From the NCBI GenBank assembly GCA_017430675.1, contig JAFRMM010000032.1, forward strand, positions 1-59,514: 59,514 bases of DNA, read 5' to 3'. Under the pieces are notes generated by a model, which saw only the letters and a program-made list of their open reading frames with translations, had not been told where the DNA came from and made no database searches. Below are positions 35,750 through 44,764 of the stretch, one piece after another (positions within the stretch are counted from its first letter, which is position 1; every line of letters starts with the position of its first letter). Position numbers and translations under genes: made by a program. Source of the DNA: Prevotella sp. (lineage in GTDB: Bacteria > Bacteroidota > Bacteroidia > Bacteroidales > Bacteroidaceae).

Positions 35750-36439
35750 ATGAAGAAATACGTGATATTCACCATCGTGATACTCCTGGCATTAGGGTTG
35801 TTCTTCTGCCACGGCCGGATAGAGCACGAGGACGGTGAGGCCCCCGATCCGGCCCCCATGGCGCAGGGCATCGACACGGTGCCCATGCTCGTCACACAAG
35901 TGCAGAAATGTGCCAAACTCTACACGGCGGAGTACCACGTACACAAAATAGTGACCCACGACGACGTGTTACGCCTGAAAGGAACGGTGCTGCAGCGCAG
36001 TTTCAACATCAAGGTGCCGCTCGGCGACCGCAAGATCGCCATTCCGATGGATGCGAAACTGAAAGCCTACATCGACTTCAGCCACTTCTCGGAACAGAAC
36101 ATCGAACGACAGGGCGACAGGATCACCATCTTGCTGCCCGACCCGAAGGTGACGATGACGAGTTCGAAGATCGACCAGAAGAATGTCAGGCAGTACGTGG
36201 CACTGACGCGTGCCAACTTCAGCGACGCAGAACTGGCGGAATACCAGCAGCAGGGTCGTGCCGCCATCATCGCCGACATCCCCAAGATGGGCATCTTGGA
36301 GACGGCCCAGGAGAACGCGGCGAAGGTGCTTGTGCCGATGCTGACAGAGATGGGCTATCATGAGGGGAACATCACCATCGCCTTCCGTAAGCAATACGGA
36401 TCCGACGATATTATGAACCTGTTGAAAATTGAAAATTAG
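35750..36439 (+). CDS. DUF4230 protein, first of two
   Basis: 229 aa from ATG 35750 (the longer frame begins inside the -7 box). A single N-terminal membrane helix (YVIFTIVILLALGLFFC) is followed by the DUF4230 beta domain: LYTAEYHVHKIVTHDD, the KVPLGDRKIAIPMDAKLKAY block, RITILLPDPKVTMTSSKID and the C-terminal AKVLVPMLTEMGYHEGNITI. Bacteroidetes and Firmicutes family of unknown function, probably periplasmic facing. A 7-bp array follows and the second DUF4230 gene starts 2 nt after the stop. Confidence 0.82.
   Translation: MKKYVIFTIVILLALGLFFCHGRIEHEDGEAPDPAPMAQGIDTVPMLVTQVQKCAKLYTAEYHVHKIVTHDDVLRLKGTVLQRSFNIKVPLGDRKIAIPMDAKLKAYIDFSHFSEQNIERQGDRITILLPDPKVTMTSSKIDQKNVRQYVALTRANFSDAELAEYQQQGRAAIIADIPKMGILETAQENAAKVLVPMLTEMGYHEGNITIAFRKQYGSDDIMNLLKIEN
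36424..36437 (+). repeat. 7-bp repeat at DUF4230 junction
   Basis: Two copies of GAAAATT at the 3' end of the first DUF4230 gene, running into its TAG and followed by the next ATG at 36442. The unit is the same as in the array at 1340-1365. Confidence 0.75.
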
Positions 36440-36441
36440 GG

Positions 36442-37032
36442 ATGAAGATTCTTACTTATATTAAAATAGGTATAGGCGTGGTGGTCGTGGTGCTGCTCGT
36501 GGCGGGATTCTTCTGGTTGCGGGGACTGACCAAAGATGATGACATAGATTTTGGGACAGACACGGCCATCGGCATCACACCCACACAGATCCAAAGCATC
36601 AAGGCCATCGGCGAGTGGGAATTCCTCGCCGTCAGTGCCGAGGAGTTGGTGGATACCGTGCGGAAGGGACTCTTGATGAACGATGAACTGGCACGCATCT
36701 ACTATGGCACCCTGAGGTTAGGCATCAACATGCACCAGGTGAAACCCGGATGGATGGAGGTGCGAGGCGACTCCGTGACGATGGTCCTCCCCGCCATCGG
36801 ACTGTTGGACAAAGACTTCATCGACGAGGCACGCACGAAATCGTTCTACGAAAGCGGTTCATGGAAGTCCGCCGACCGCGAGGCTCTCTACAAGAAAGCC
36901 TACCGGATGATGAGGCGACACTGCATGACCAACGAGAACCTGCGGGCAGCAGAGGCCAACGGCGAAGAACAATTCCGCAACATGCTGCGGTCGATGGGCT
37001 ACAAGCATGTGAGGATTACCTTTGAACATTGA
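36442..37032 (+). CDS. DUF4230 protein, second of two
   Basis: 196 aa. Membrane helix at residues 7-27 (IKIGIGVVVVVLLVAGFFW) and a DUF4230-like domain: SIKAIGEWEFLAVSAEELVD, YGTLRLGINMHQVKPGWMEV, SVTMVLPAIGLLDKDFID, ending MLRSMGYKHVRITF. It resembles the first gene in layout and end but has diverged, so an old tandem duplication is likely. Its stop lies within the next 7-bp array. Confidence 0.8.
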   Translation: MKILTYIKIGIGVVVVVLLVAGFFWLRGLTKDDDIDFGTDTAIGITPTQIQSIKAIGEWEFLAVSAEELVDTVRKGLLMNDELARIYYGTLRLGINMHQVKPGWMEVRGDSVTMVLPAIGLLDKDFIDEARTKSFYESGSWKSADREALYKKAYRMMRRHCMTNENLRAAEANGEEQFRNMLRSMGYKHVRITFEH

Positions 37033-37051
37033 ACATTGAATATTGATATGG
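37024..37051 (+). repeat. 7-bp tandem array spanning stop and start codons
   Basis: GAACATT twice, then GAATATT, then GATATGG. The TGA of the DUF4230 gene and the ATG of the symporter (37048) are both inside the array. Confidence 0.88.
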
Positions 37052-38397
37052 AATGGCTGAATGACTTTCTGACTGAGTTGAGCGGTTTCCTCTGGGGATG
37101 GCCGATGATTATCCTGCTATTAGGCACGCATTTGTTTCTGACCATTCGCCTGCGGTTTCCGCAACGGCATATCTTCAAGGCCATCCGCCTGTCGGTGAAG
37201 AGAGACCCGGACGCCACGGGCGACGTGTCGCAGTTCGGTTCACTCGCCACGGCCCTGGCAGCCACCATCGGTACAGGTAACATCATCGGTGTGGCCACGG
37301 CCATCGCCCTCGGCGGTCCCGGGGCCGTCCTGTGGTGCTGGCTGACGGGCGTCTTCGGCATCTCCACGAAATATGCCGAGGGACTGCTCGCCATCAAGTA
37401 CCGCGTGCAGACGGAAGACGGTAAGATGCTCGGCGGGCCGATGTATGCCCTGGAGCGTGGCTTAGGGTGGAAATGGCTGGCCGTGCTCTTCGCCATCTTC
37501 ACCGCCCTGGCAGCCTTCGGTATCGGCAACACGGTACAGGCCAACGCCATCGCCACCGTTGCCTACGAATCATACGGCATCTCACCTTATATCTCCGGGG
37601 CGTTTATCTGTGTGCTGACCTGTGCCGTTGTGCTGGGAGGTGTGAAGAGCATCGCCCGGGTATGCAGTATGCTGGTGCCGTTCATGGCCTTCTTCTATGT
37701 GCTCGGCTGTATCTATATCCTCATCGTGAATGCACCCTACATCTGGCCGGCCATCAGACTTATCTGTTATGCGGCTTTCAGTCCTGAGGCTGCGGGAGGC
37801 GGTTTCGTGGGCTCTACGGTGATGATGGCGGCACGCTTCGGCATCGCCCGGGGACTGTTCTCCAACGAGAGCGGTATGGGTTCGGCACCCATCGTGGCGG
37901 CAGCGGCACAGACTCGCAACCCCGTGCGCCAGGCCCTCGTCTCGTCGAGCGGCACGTTCTGGGACACGGTGGTCATCTGTGCCCTCACGGGACTGGTGAT
38001 CGTGAGCAGTGTCATCGCCTACCCCGACATCGACTTCTCCAACGGTGCCACACTGACGAAGGACGCCTTCGCCAAGATTCCCGTCATAGGCCGTCCGCTG
38101 CTGACCTTCGGTCTGCTGACATTCGCCTTCTCCACCATCCTCGGGTGGTGCTATTATGGCGAACGGGCCGTGGAATACCTGAAAGGGAAGCACTGGGTGA
38201 TGGGCTACCGCGTCCTATACATCATAGCGGTCTTCATCGGCAGTGTGATCAACCTGGCCTTGGTATGGAACCTGGCCGACTGCATGAATGCGCTGATGGC
38301 GATACCCAACCTGATATCGCTATTGCTCCTGAGCGGCATCATCGTCCAAGAGACACGAAAATACCTGTGGAGCGGAAGACTGGATGAAGAGGGATGA
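37048..38397 (+). CDS. Alanine/glycine:cation symporter, AGCS family
   Basis: 449 aa from ATG 37048 (a TTG four codons earlier is less likely). Inner-membrane transporter of about ten helices. AGCS motifs: FGSLATALAATIGTGNIIGV, VFGISTKYAEGLLAIKYRV, GGPMYALERGLG, NESGMGSAPIVAAAAQT and GTFWDTVVICALTGLVI. It imports small amino acids with Na+ or H+ (family knowledge). Last gene of the DUF4230 operon, ending next to the convergent degenerate kinase gene. Confidence 0.94.
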   Translation: MEWLNDFLTELSGFLWGWPMIILLLGTHLFLTIRLRFPQRHIFKAIRLSVKRDPDATGDVSQFGSLATALAATIGTGNIIGVATAIALGGPGAVLWCWLTGVFGISTKYAEGLLAIKYRVQTEDGKMLGGPMYALERGLGWKWLAVLFAIFTALAAFGIGNTVQANAIATVAYESYGISPYISGAFICVLTCAVVLGGVKSIARVCSMLVPFMAFFYVLGCIYILIVNAPYIWPAIRLICYAAFSPEAAGGGFVGSTVMMAARFGIARGLFSNESGMGSAPIVAAAAQTRNPVRQALVSSSGTFWDTVVICALTGLVIVSSVIAYPDIDFSNGATLTKDAFAKIPVIGRPLLTFGLLTFAFSTILGWCYYGERAVEYLKGKHWVMGYRVLYIIAVFIGSVINLALVWNLADCMNALMAIPNLISLLLLSGIIVQETRKYLWSGRLDEEG

Positions 38398-39177
38398 TCA
38401 GCGGACGGGAAGGGAGAACTCCATGCGCGTGCCCTTCGTATAAGTGCTGTCCCAACGCAGATAACCGCCGATCTTCATCGCCAGGCGCTGGGCTATGGTG
38501 AGATCGAACTCGGTCTCCTCGTCATTAGCCCCAACGATGGCCTCGTCCCATTTAAAGAGGGCGTCACGACGCTCTACAGGAATGCCTCCGCCCGTATCTT
38601 CGACAAAGAAAGTGATGAGATGACGTGTCTCGTCGCAGAAACAGCCGACGGAGATCTCGCCCTTCTGCGTAAACTTACAGGCACAATGGACAAGTTTGTT
38701 AAGCACCAGTTCCACGATATGACGGTCGGCAGAGACAAAGAACTCCTCTCCCAGACTATGGCGGAACATCATCTTCACGCCCGGATTCAGAAGGGAGAGG
38801 TTGGCATCAATACAACGCTGACACAGACGGTTGGGACTGAAACGCTCGTCCTCCAGATGATGACCGGAACTGCCATCCTCCGAGAATACGGCCACCTCGT
38901 CAAGCAGTGTGGAGATCAGGCTGGCATTATACTGAATCTGGTCGGATATGTTTCTCTTCTCTTCCTTCGACAGATAAAGGTCCTCCTTGGATATGATCTG
39001 CGCCAGTCCGGTGACAGAATGCAGCGGGGTGCGAATCTCACGGCTTAGTGCCCTGATAAACACCGACTTCATCTTGTCGGACTTACGATATTCCGACATC
39101 TGTGTCTGCTGGGCCTTAACACGAAGGACGAGAAACAGGCAAAGGACGACTAAAACGGCTATTACCAACCAAATCAT
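38398..39177 (-). CDS. Degenerate histidine kinase (phospho-acceptor His replaced by Arg)
   Basis: 259 aa from ATG 39177; a promoter lies inside the longer frame and supports this start. One membrane helix at the N-terminus, then a HisKA-like region reading FIRALSREIRTPLHSVTGLA. The H-box SHEIRTPL has Arg46 (CGT) where His should be. In the ATPase domain the N-box reads LNKLVHCACKFT, with Cys for the key second Asn. The G1 box VEDTGGGIP is intact. The G2 box, normally GLGL, reads EFDLTIAQRL. The reading frame is undamaged and the rest of the fold is kept, so it looks like a maintained pseudokinase. It may act as a partner of another kinase, for example that at 40073 (inference). Confidence 0.85.
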   Translation of the reverse strand: MIWLVIAVLVVLCLFLVLRVKAQQTQMSEYRKSDKMKSVFIRALSREIRTPLHSVTGLAQIISKEDLYLSKEEKRNISDQIQYNASLISTLLDEVAVFSEDGSSGHHLEDERFSPNRLCQRCIDANLSLLNPGVKMMFRHSLGEEFFVSADRHIVELVLNKLVHCACKFTQKGEISVGCFCDETRHLITFFVEDTGGGIPVERRDALFKWDEAIVGANDEETEFDLTIAQRLAMKIGGYLRWDSTYTKGTRMEFSLPVR

Positions 39178-39213
39178 CTGAATAATCTCCTCGCTTTTTT
39201 GATCCCTAAAGTG

Positions 39214-39221
39214 CAAAGATA
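39214..39221 (-). promoter_or_regulatory. -7 box for the pseudo-histidine kinase
   Basis: TATCTTTG on the minus strand flanked by GTGCA on each side, 36 bp before the ATG at 39177. Confidence 0.65.
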
Positions 39222-39274
39222 TGCACTTTTTACGAATAAAACAAACTTTTAGGAGAAATTTTTCGTGAAAACGA

Positions 39275-39955
39275 TCAGTTCTTGATGATATCAACCACTT
39301 TCAGGACCGATTCCGATACCTGGAAGCGGATATCGAAGCCGAGGAAAGGCATGCCATAAACCCGCCCGGCATCATCATGGTACCGGGGACGTGGATCCTG
39401 GGCCAGAACCGCCTTCAGCACTGCCACGTCATCATGGGGAATCCGCTGGGCCAAAGCGTCAGGGATCTCCACCGTCAAGGGCTTCCATGCCGTCTGATCC
39501 ACAAAGCCACTGCGCGCCCCGGGGTGGGCATCAGCATAGACCACGTAGGGCTTGATGTCGTAGATCGGCGTGCCGTCCATCAGGTCTGCCCCCTTGACAT
39601 GGATGACGGGACCGAGGCGGTCATCGTATTCTATCCTGTCGAGCCGGACGCAGGAAAGGCCAAGAGGATTCGGACGGAACGGGGAACGGGTGGCGAAGAC
39701 GCCCATCCGGCGGTTACCACCCAGACGAGGCGGACGAACGGTGAGACTTCCGTCCCTTCCGCCCTTATTGGCAGAGAATTCCCAAAGGAGCCAGAGATAG
39801 TCAAAATCCTCCAGTCCGCGAACCGCCTCAGCCTGACGGTAAGACGGCTCAAGGATAATCTCACCCGTCAGTTCACTGACGAGACCGCTCTGCCTCGGAA
39901 TTCCGAACTTCGACTTCAACGGAGAACGGAAATAGGCTATGGGAAGTATCTCCAT
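39275..39955 (-). CDS. trmO: tRNA (t6A37) N6-methyltransferase TrmO/TsaA
   Basis: 226 aa from ATG 39955, chosen because MEILPIAYFRSPLKSKFGIP is the usual TrmO start. Markers: FGIPRQSGLV, LEDFDYLWLLWEFSAN, the SAM-binding motif GVFATRSPFRPNPLGLSCVR, GADLMDGTPIYDIKPYVVY, and the C-terminal domain. It methylates t6A37 in tRNA-Thr using SAM. A weak -7-like TACCTTCG lies just upstream (39970-39963). Monocistronic. Confidence 0.93.
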   Translation of the reverse strand: MEILPIAYFRSPLKSKFGIPRQSGLVSELTGEIILEPSYRQAEAVRGLEDFDYLWLLWEFSANKGGRDGSLTVRPPRLGGNRRMGVFATRSPFRPNPLGLSCVRLDRIEYDDRLGPVIHVKGADLMDGTPIYDIKPYVVYADAHPGARSGFVDQTAWKPLTVEIPDALAQRIPHDDVAVLKAVLAQDPRPRYHDDAGRVYGMPFLGFDIRFQVSESVLKVVDIIKN

Positions 39956-40008
39956 CAAGGTGCGAAGGTACGGTGAAGTCGGCAAAAAACAAAATAATTG
40001 CCAAAAAA

Positions 40009-40040
40009 TTTGGATTTTTTCTGATTATTTCGTATTTTTG
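40009..40040 (+). promoter_or_regulatory. Promoter for the TPR histidine kinase
   Basis: TTTG at 40009-40012, 20-bp spacer, TATTTTTG at 40033-40040, 32 bp before the ATG at 40073. Confidence 0.75.
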
Positions 40041-40072
40041 CCAAAGAATAATCAACTACTCAAACTCAAAAC

Positions 40073-41818
40073 ATGAAACGAGTACTCCTTCTATTGACCT
40101 TGACACTCTGCGCCGCCTTCTGTGTCGCAGCCGATTCCGACTATACCAAGAGCAAAGAATATCTCGTCCTGCGCGACTCCATGCACCATGCCTTCAACGA
40201 CGGCGACAGTGCCAGGTTCTTCCCTGCCGTCAAGAACCTGGAGGACTATCTGCTGAAGCAGAACGACCTTCACGCCTACTACACGCAGCGCTGCAATGAG
40301 ATCGTCTTCCAAATGAACCAGCAGAAGATCTTCGAGGCCTATATGCTGGGACGGCAGTTGTCCATGGAACTGCGCGAGAAGAAACTCGACAAGGAGATGT
40401 ACATGGCCTACAACATGCTCGGCCACATCAACCGCATCTGCGGCAACAAGAAGGCCGCCAAGAGGAATTTCCACAAAGTCCTCGAACTGATGGAGGAGCA
40501 AGGCTACTACGAGAGCATGCCGCCCATCTACATGAACCTCGTCAATGTGGAGATCAACGAGGACCCGGAGGAGGCGATGGCCTTGCTCGACAAGGCGAAG
40601 GAGATAGCCGAGAAATACTCCCCGGAACGCGTCTTCGACATCGAGACACGACGCGCCGTCAGTTACTATAATGCCGGTGACATACCCAAGTTCCTCGAGG
40701 GCTACAAAGCCTACAAGGAGGGTGTAAAGGAAGGCAAGAGTTCCGTTCACGGCAGGTCGATGGAGGTCTATTACCTCGCCTCGCAGGGAGAGACCGACAA
40801 GGCCGTAGAACTGGCGAGGGAGGAACTCGGCGACGAAGGTGAAGGCATCATCCCCCTGCTCTACGAAAAGGCGGGCCGCTGGCAGGAGGCTTACCAGGCC
40901 CTGCGCCATGCCTACAACGCCAACGACTCCGTGAACAACGTCTCGCTGGCCAACAGCATGATGGGCATCCGCGACCAACTGGCCATCAACGACATGGAAA
41001 ACAAATCGGCGCGCAACCGCTTCATCGCCCTCTCCATCGGCTTCCTCCTGCTCATATTGCTGGTCATGGCACAGGTCTATATCGTCTTTACACGCCGCAA
41101 GCACCTGAAAGAACTGAAGGAGGCCTATCAGCGGGCCACCGAGTCGGACAAGATGAAGACCGCCTTCATCCAGAATGTCAGTCATGAAGTGCGCACGCCC
41201 CTGAACATCATCAGCGGGTTCTCGCAGGTCATAGCCGACCCCGAACTGACTGACAGCGTGGAGGAACGGCAGCACATGGCCAGTATGATGCAGAAGAGCG
41301 CCCAGCAGATCACCACCCTCATCGATGAGATCATCGGTCTGTCGCTCATCGAGACGACGGAGAAGATGCGCAGGGACGACGTGGCCCATATCAACCGTCT
41401 GCTGAGGGAAGTGATGACGGAGTACAGAAACCATCTCAGCAAGGACACCAACCTGCAGTTGGAGACGACACTGGCCGACGACTTCACCGTGCAGACCAAC
41501 GTCAACATGCTCAAACGTATCGTGAGTGCACTGACGGAGAACGCCACCAAATACACGGAGAAAGGACACATCACGCTGAAGGCTTCTGCCGACGAGAAAA
41601 CGCTGACCATCACCGTGGAGGATACGGGCTGTGGCATCCCGGAAAAGGAGGCGGAGAATATCTTCGGGCGCTTCGTCAAACTCAACTCCTTCAAGGAGGG
41701 CATCGGCCTGGGACTGCCCCTGAGCCGCAAGTTGGCAAAACAGTTGGGTGGCACCGTCACCCTCGACACCGCCTACAAGGATGGCGCACGGTTTATTGTG
41801 ACAACACCTATTATATAA
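40073..41818 (+). CDS. TPR sensor histidine kinase
   Basis: 581 aa. Signal peptide (MKRVLLLLTLTLCAAFCVA), about 300 periplasmic residues of TPR-like helices (MAYNMLGHINRICGNKKAAK and similar), one membrane helix (FIALSIGFLLLILLVMAQVY), then HisKA and HATPase_c. The H-box FIQNVSHEVRTPLNII has His371. N-box SALTENATKYTEKG, G1 VEDTGCGIP, F-box FGRFVKL and G2 GIGLGLPLSRKLA are all intact, unlike in the 38398 gene. No receiver domain or cognate response regulator is nearby. Followed 5 nt later by the MBL-fold gene. Confidence 0.92.
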   Translation: MKRVLLLLTLTLCAAFCVAADSDYTKSKEYLVLRDSMHHAFNDGDSARFFPAVKNLEDYLLKQNDLHAYYTQRCNEIVFQMNQQKIFEAYMLGRQLSMELREKKLDKEMYMAYNMLGHINRICGNKKAAKRNFHKVLELMEEQGYYESMPPIYMNLVNVEINEDPEEAMALLDKAKEIAEKYSPERVFDIETRRAVSYYNAGDIPKFLEGYKAYKEGVKEGKSSVHGRSMEVYYLASQGETDKAVELAREELGDEGEGIIPLLYEKAGRWQEAYQALRHAYNANDSVNNVSLANSMMGIRDQLAINDMENKSARNRFIALSIGFLLLILLVMAQVYIVFTRRKHLKELKEAYQRATESDKMKTAFIQNVSHEVRTPLNIISGFSQVIADPELTDSVEERQHMASMMQKSAQQITTLIDEIIGLSLIETTEKMRRDDVAHINRLLREVMTEYRNHLSKDTNLQLETTLADDFTVQTNVNMLKRIVSALTENATKYTEKGHITLKASADEKTLTITVEDTGCGIPEKEAENIFGRFVKLNSFKEGIGLGLPLSRKLAKQLGGTVTLDTAYKDGARFIVTTPII

Positions 41819-41823
41819 TATAT

Positions 41824-42558
41824 ATGAGAAGGATTATCTGTATGATAGCACTCGGCTGCCTGACGGCCCTCGGGTGCCAGGCTGCCCAGAAGGTGGATGA
41901 GTTCACCACCAAGAGCGGCAAGAAAGTGAAGATCACGTGCATCAAGCACGCCAGTATGGAAATCAACTACAACGGAGTGGAGATCCAGGTGGATCCCGTT
42001 GGCATGTGGCTGAAGCCGGAGACCGACTACGCCACCTTCCCCAAGGCCAACATCATCCTTATCACCCACGAGCACAAGGATCACTTCGACCGCGAGGCCA
42101 TCCACCAGGTGCGCACCCCGGCCACGGCCATCTACGTGAACCAGGCCGTCTTCGGGCATTTCAAGAACGGACTGGTGATGGCCAACGGCGACAAGGTGCA
42201 GTATGCCGACGACATCACCATCGAGGCAGTGCCCGCCTATAACACGACGCCCGACCGCCAGCAGTTCCACCCCAAGGGGCGCGACAACGGCTATGTGCTC
42301 ACCCTCGACGGTCTGCGCATCTACATCGCAGGTGACACGGAGGACATCCCGGAGATGGCCGACCTGAAGGATATCGACATTGCCTTCCTGCCCTGCAACC
42401 AGCCCTACACCATGACGGTGGAGCAGGTGGTCAACGCCGCGAAGATCATCAAGCCGAAGGTGCTGTTCCCCTACCACTACAACGACACGCCCGTCCATCG
42501 GATCTCCATGCAACTGGCGGGCAGTGGCATCGACGTAAGGATCAGAGACTACAAATAG
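41824..42558 (+). CDS. Exported metallo-beta-lactamase-fold hydrolase
   Basis: 244 aa. N-terminal signal MRRIICMIALGCLTALGCQA (two possible lipidation Cys residues, weak lipobox). MBL fold of the UlaG/UPF0173 type with the metal motif THEHKDHFD, the later ligands in IYIAGDTEDIPEM and the C-terminal His in LFPYHYNDTP. Substrate unknown. It sits directly behind the kinase gene and ends at a strong terminator. Confidence 0.88.
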   Translation: MRRIICMIALGCLTALGCQAAQKVDEFTTKSGKKVKITCIKHASMEINYNGVEIQVDPVGMWLKPETDYATFPKANIILITHEHKDHFDREAIHQVRTPATAIYVNQAVFGHFKNGLVMANGDKVQYADDITIEAVPAYNTTPDRQQFHPKGRDNGYVLTLDGLRIYIAGDTEDIPEMADLKDIDIAFLPCNQPYTMTVEQVVNAAKIIKPKVLFPYHYNDTPVHRISMQLAGSGIDVRIRDYK

Positions 42559-42567
42559 ACAAAAAAA

Positions 42568-42591
42568 ATCCCTCGCTCAATAGCGAGGGAT
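42568..42591. terminator. Bidirectional intrinsic terminator
   Basis: Perfect 10-bp stem ATCCCTCGCT/AGCGAGGGAT, 4-nt loop, A-run before and T-rich sequence after; serves the MBL gene (+) and rpoD (-). Confidence 0.9.
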
Positions 42592-42600
42592 TATCATTTT

Positions 42601-43473
42601 CTATCCTAAGTATTTCATCAGAATACGGGCATGGCCGCTGTCGTGCAGTTTGGCGATGCTCTTCTCGCGGATCTGGCGCACACGCTCACGTGTCAGTCCC
42701 ATCTCCGCACCGATCTCTTCCAGACCACGCTCCTGGCATCCGATGCCGAAGCACTCACGCACGATCTTCAACTCACGGTCCTTCAGAACACTGCGCAGCA
42801 CATTCTCCAGGTCACTGGTCAGCGACTCGTAATCCACCTGCTTGTCGGTACGGGAGTCGTCGCCAGAACTGAGCATGTCTGCCATCGAGTTGTCATCATC
42901 CTCTCCGAAGGGAGCGTCGATGCTCATGTGGTGGCTGTCGGCCTTGGCGGTCTGTTCAATCTTTGCCTCATCAATCTGAGTCAGTTCTGCCAACTCTGTC
43001 ACAGAGGGGCGGCGCTGATGGATCTGCTCAAAACGGTTGATCTCCTGGTTAATCTTGCTCAGGGCACCGCTCTGGTTCAGCGGCAGTCGCACGATGCGGC
43101 TCTGCTCGGCGATGGCCTGCAGGATGCTCTGGCGGATCCACCATACGGCATAGGAGATGAACTTGAATCCGCGCGTCTCGTCAAATTTCTCAGCAGCCTT
43201 TACCAATCCGATGTTACCCTCATCGATCAGGTCAGTCAGTGTCAGACCCTGATGCTGGTACTGCTTGGCTACGGACACGACGAAGCGGAGGTTGGCTGTC
43301 ACCAGACGCTCCTTGGCTCGCTCGCCCTCAGGGCCTCCCTTGCGGATGGCCTGAGCCAGTTCAATCTCCTCATCAATGGTCACGAGGGGCTGACGACCAA
43401 TCTCTACGAGATACTTGTCAAGTGCTTCACTCGATCGATTGGTAATGCTTTTTTGAATCTTTAATTGCCTCAT
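42601..43473 (-). CDS. rpoD: Primary sigma factor of RNA polymerase (short Bacteroidetes form)
   Basis: 290 aa from ATG 43473 (MRQLKIQKSITNRSSEALDK). No region 1.1 and no long non-conserved region, as in the Bacteroides sigma-ABfr type. Region 2: RLVTANLRFVVSVAKQYQHQ, LTLTDLIDEGNIGLVKAAEK and FISYAVWWIRQSILQAIAE. Region 3: QIHQRRPSVTELAEL. Region 4: GLEEIGAEMGLTRERVRQIR with the helix-turn-helix for the -33 box. This factor should read the TTTG/TAnnTTTG promoters listed here. Confidence 0.97.
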   Translation of the reverse strand: MRQLKIQKSITNRSSEALDKYLVEIGRQPLVTIDEEIELAQAIRKGGPEGERAKERLVTANLRFVVSVAKQYQHQGLTLTDLIDEGNIGLVKAAEKFDETRGFKFISYAVWWIRQSILQAIAEQSRIVRLPLNQSGALSKINQEINRFEQIHQRRPSVTELAELTQIDEAKIEQTAKADSHHMSIDAPFGEDDDNSMADMLSSGDDSRTDKQVDYESLTSDLENVLRSVLKDRELKIVRECFGIGCQERGLEEIGAEMGLTRERVRQIREKSIAKLHDSGHARILMKYLG

Positions 43474-43501
43474 TATTGTCTTGTTACCTTGAAAAAGTGT
43501 G

Positions 43502-43509
43502 CAAAAGTA
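43502..43509 (-). promoter_or_regulatory. -7 box for rpoD
   Basis: TACTTTTG on the minus strand, 28 bp before the rpoD ATG; no clear -33 box. Confidence 0.55.
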
Positions 43510-43601
43510 CAAAAAAATCCGATACGTTGTCATCCGACTTGCAGAAATTTAAACGAATTTAACAATGGCGGTAGGCTCCTCGACAGAAAAACGCAAATTT
43601 A

Positions 43602-43633
43602 TTTGCATTTTCACTTGTTTATTCGTATCTTTG
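43602..43633 (+). promoter_or_regulatory. Promoter for the membrane AraC regulator
   Basis: TTTG at 43602-43605, 20-bp spacer, TATCTTTG at 43626-43633. The start at ATG 43667 follows from it. Confidence 0.8.
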
Positions 43634-43666
43634 CACCGTCAAACAGGAACCATTGATCTTGAAACG

Positions 43667-44755
43667 ATGTTTTTCGAACATATATCTGCTGAGGTAGTAC
43701 TGTTTTTTATCCTCTACGGCATAACGGGCGTGGTGCCGGCCATTGCCGCCGTCTATCTGCTGCTGCGCAAGGGCAACGCCTTCGCGCCCGACATCACGCC
43801 GCCCATACGACTGCGCCGCTGGGCGGCAGCATTCTTCGCCGTAGCATCGTTAGGACATGTGTGGTGGCTGCTGCTCTACGTCTTCTCCTTCGAGATCTAT
43901 TCTCCCGCCTATGTCGTGGTTGTCGCGTTCGACTGCATGACGCTGCTGACCACCATCGCCGGCACGCTGCTCTCCATGCTCCAGGACCGCAAGCGGTCCG
44001 TATGGCCTGTCCTTGTGGCCTTGATACCGTTCGCGGCTCTTTTCGGGGCGTTCATGGCCTATCCCGGTAATCTGGTCAAGCAGACAGCCATTGCCTACCT
44101 CCTGTTGCTCTTCGTGTCCTTTACCATATATATGCTATTTGCCGTCTGGAGATACGGGCGATGGTTGAAAGACAACTATGCCGACCTGGAGAACAAGAAG
44201 GTATGGCTGAGCCAGGTGGTGACGCTGGGCTGCTCGTTACTGTTGATCATCTACATACTCGCTGACACCAGTTCCATCATCCTGATCTACTTCATGCATC
44301 TTACCGAACTCATCATTTTCGGTATCCTGCTATGGCGGGTAGAGACGCTGCCGCAACTCCCCACCCCCGCACAGCAGCCACAACAGCCACAACAGCCAAT
44401 GGCCGTTCCCTCCAAAATCGAACAACTGTTGGCAAAGCACTGCGTGGAATCACGACTTTACCTGCAGCGCGACCTGACCTTGCAACAGTTGGCTCAGGCG
44501 ATTGGCATCAACCGCTTCTATCTCAGCCAGTATTTCTCCAGTCAGGGCATCACCTACAATGTCTATATCAACGACCTGCGCATCAACCACTTCATGAGCC
44601 TCTACGAAAAGGCCACCGCTGCCGGACAGACCATCATTGCCCAGCAGTTGGCCCAGGAGAGCGGCTACCGCAGTTACAGCACCTTCAGTCTTGCCTTCAA
44701 ACAGCGCACGGGACAGTCCGTAACAGCCTGGATGCGCAGCACAGCGGCCGGGTAA
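43667..44755 (+). CDS. Membrane-anchored AraC-family transcription regulator
   Basis: 362 aa from ATG 43667; the upstream ORF extension contains the promoter. The first 220 residues hold about seven hydrophobic helices (for example VVLFFILYGITGVVPAIAAV and IILIYFMHLTELIIFGILLW). A Pro/Gln linker (PTPAQQPQQPQQP) follows, then a C-terminal AraC-type HTH: LTLQQLAQAIGINRFYLSQY and QQLAQESGYRSYSTFSLAFK. No receiver domain. A DNA-binding domain tethered to the membrane suggests it senses an envelope signal and acts in cis near the membrane (inference). The twin promoter element starts 10 bp after its stop codon, so it is a candidate regulator of that element. Confidence 0.88.
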   Translation: MFFEHISAEVVLFFILYGITGVVPAIAAVYLLLRKGNAFAPDITPPIRLRRWAAAFFAVASLGHVWWLLLYVFSFEIYSPAYVVVVAFDCMTLLTTIAGTLLSMLQDRKRSVWPVLVALIPFAALFGAFMAYPGNLVKQTAIAYLLLLFVSFTIYMLFAVWRYGRWLKDNYADLENKKVWLSQVVTLGCSLLLIIYILADTSSIILIYFMHLTELIIFGILLWRVETLPQLPTPAQQPQQPQQPMAVPSKIEQLLAKHCVESRLYLQRDLTLQQLAQAIGINRFYLSQYFSSQGITYNVYINDLRINHFMSLYEKATAAGQTIIAQQLAQESGYRSYSTFSLAFKQRTGQSVTAWMRSTAAG

Positions 44756-44764
44756 TCCACGGCC

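Noticed and set aside
36442..38397. Considered whether the DUF4230 pair forms a transporter with the alanine symporter
   Set aside because: Operon linkage is real but neither DUF4230 product shows any transport feature; no support beyond proximity.
40091..41569. 492-codon minus-strand frame opposite the TPR kinase
   Set aside because: Antisense shadow of a GC-biased gene; the plus strand encodes a complete kinase with all motifs.
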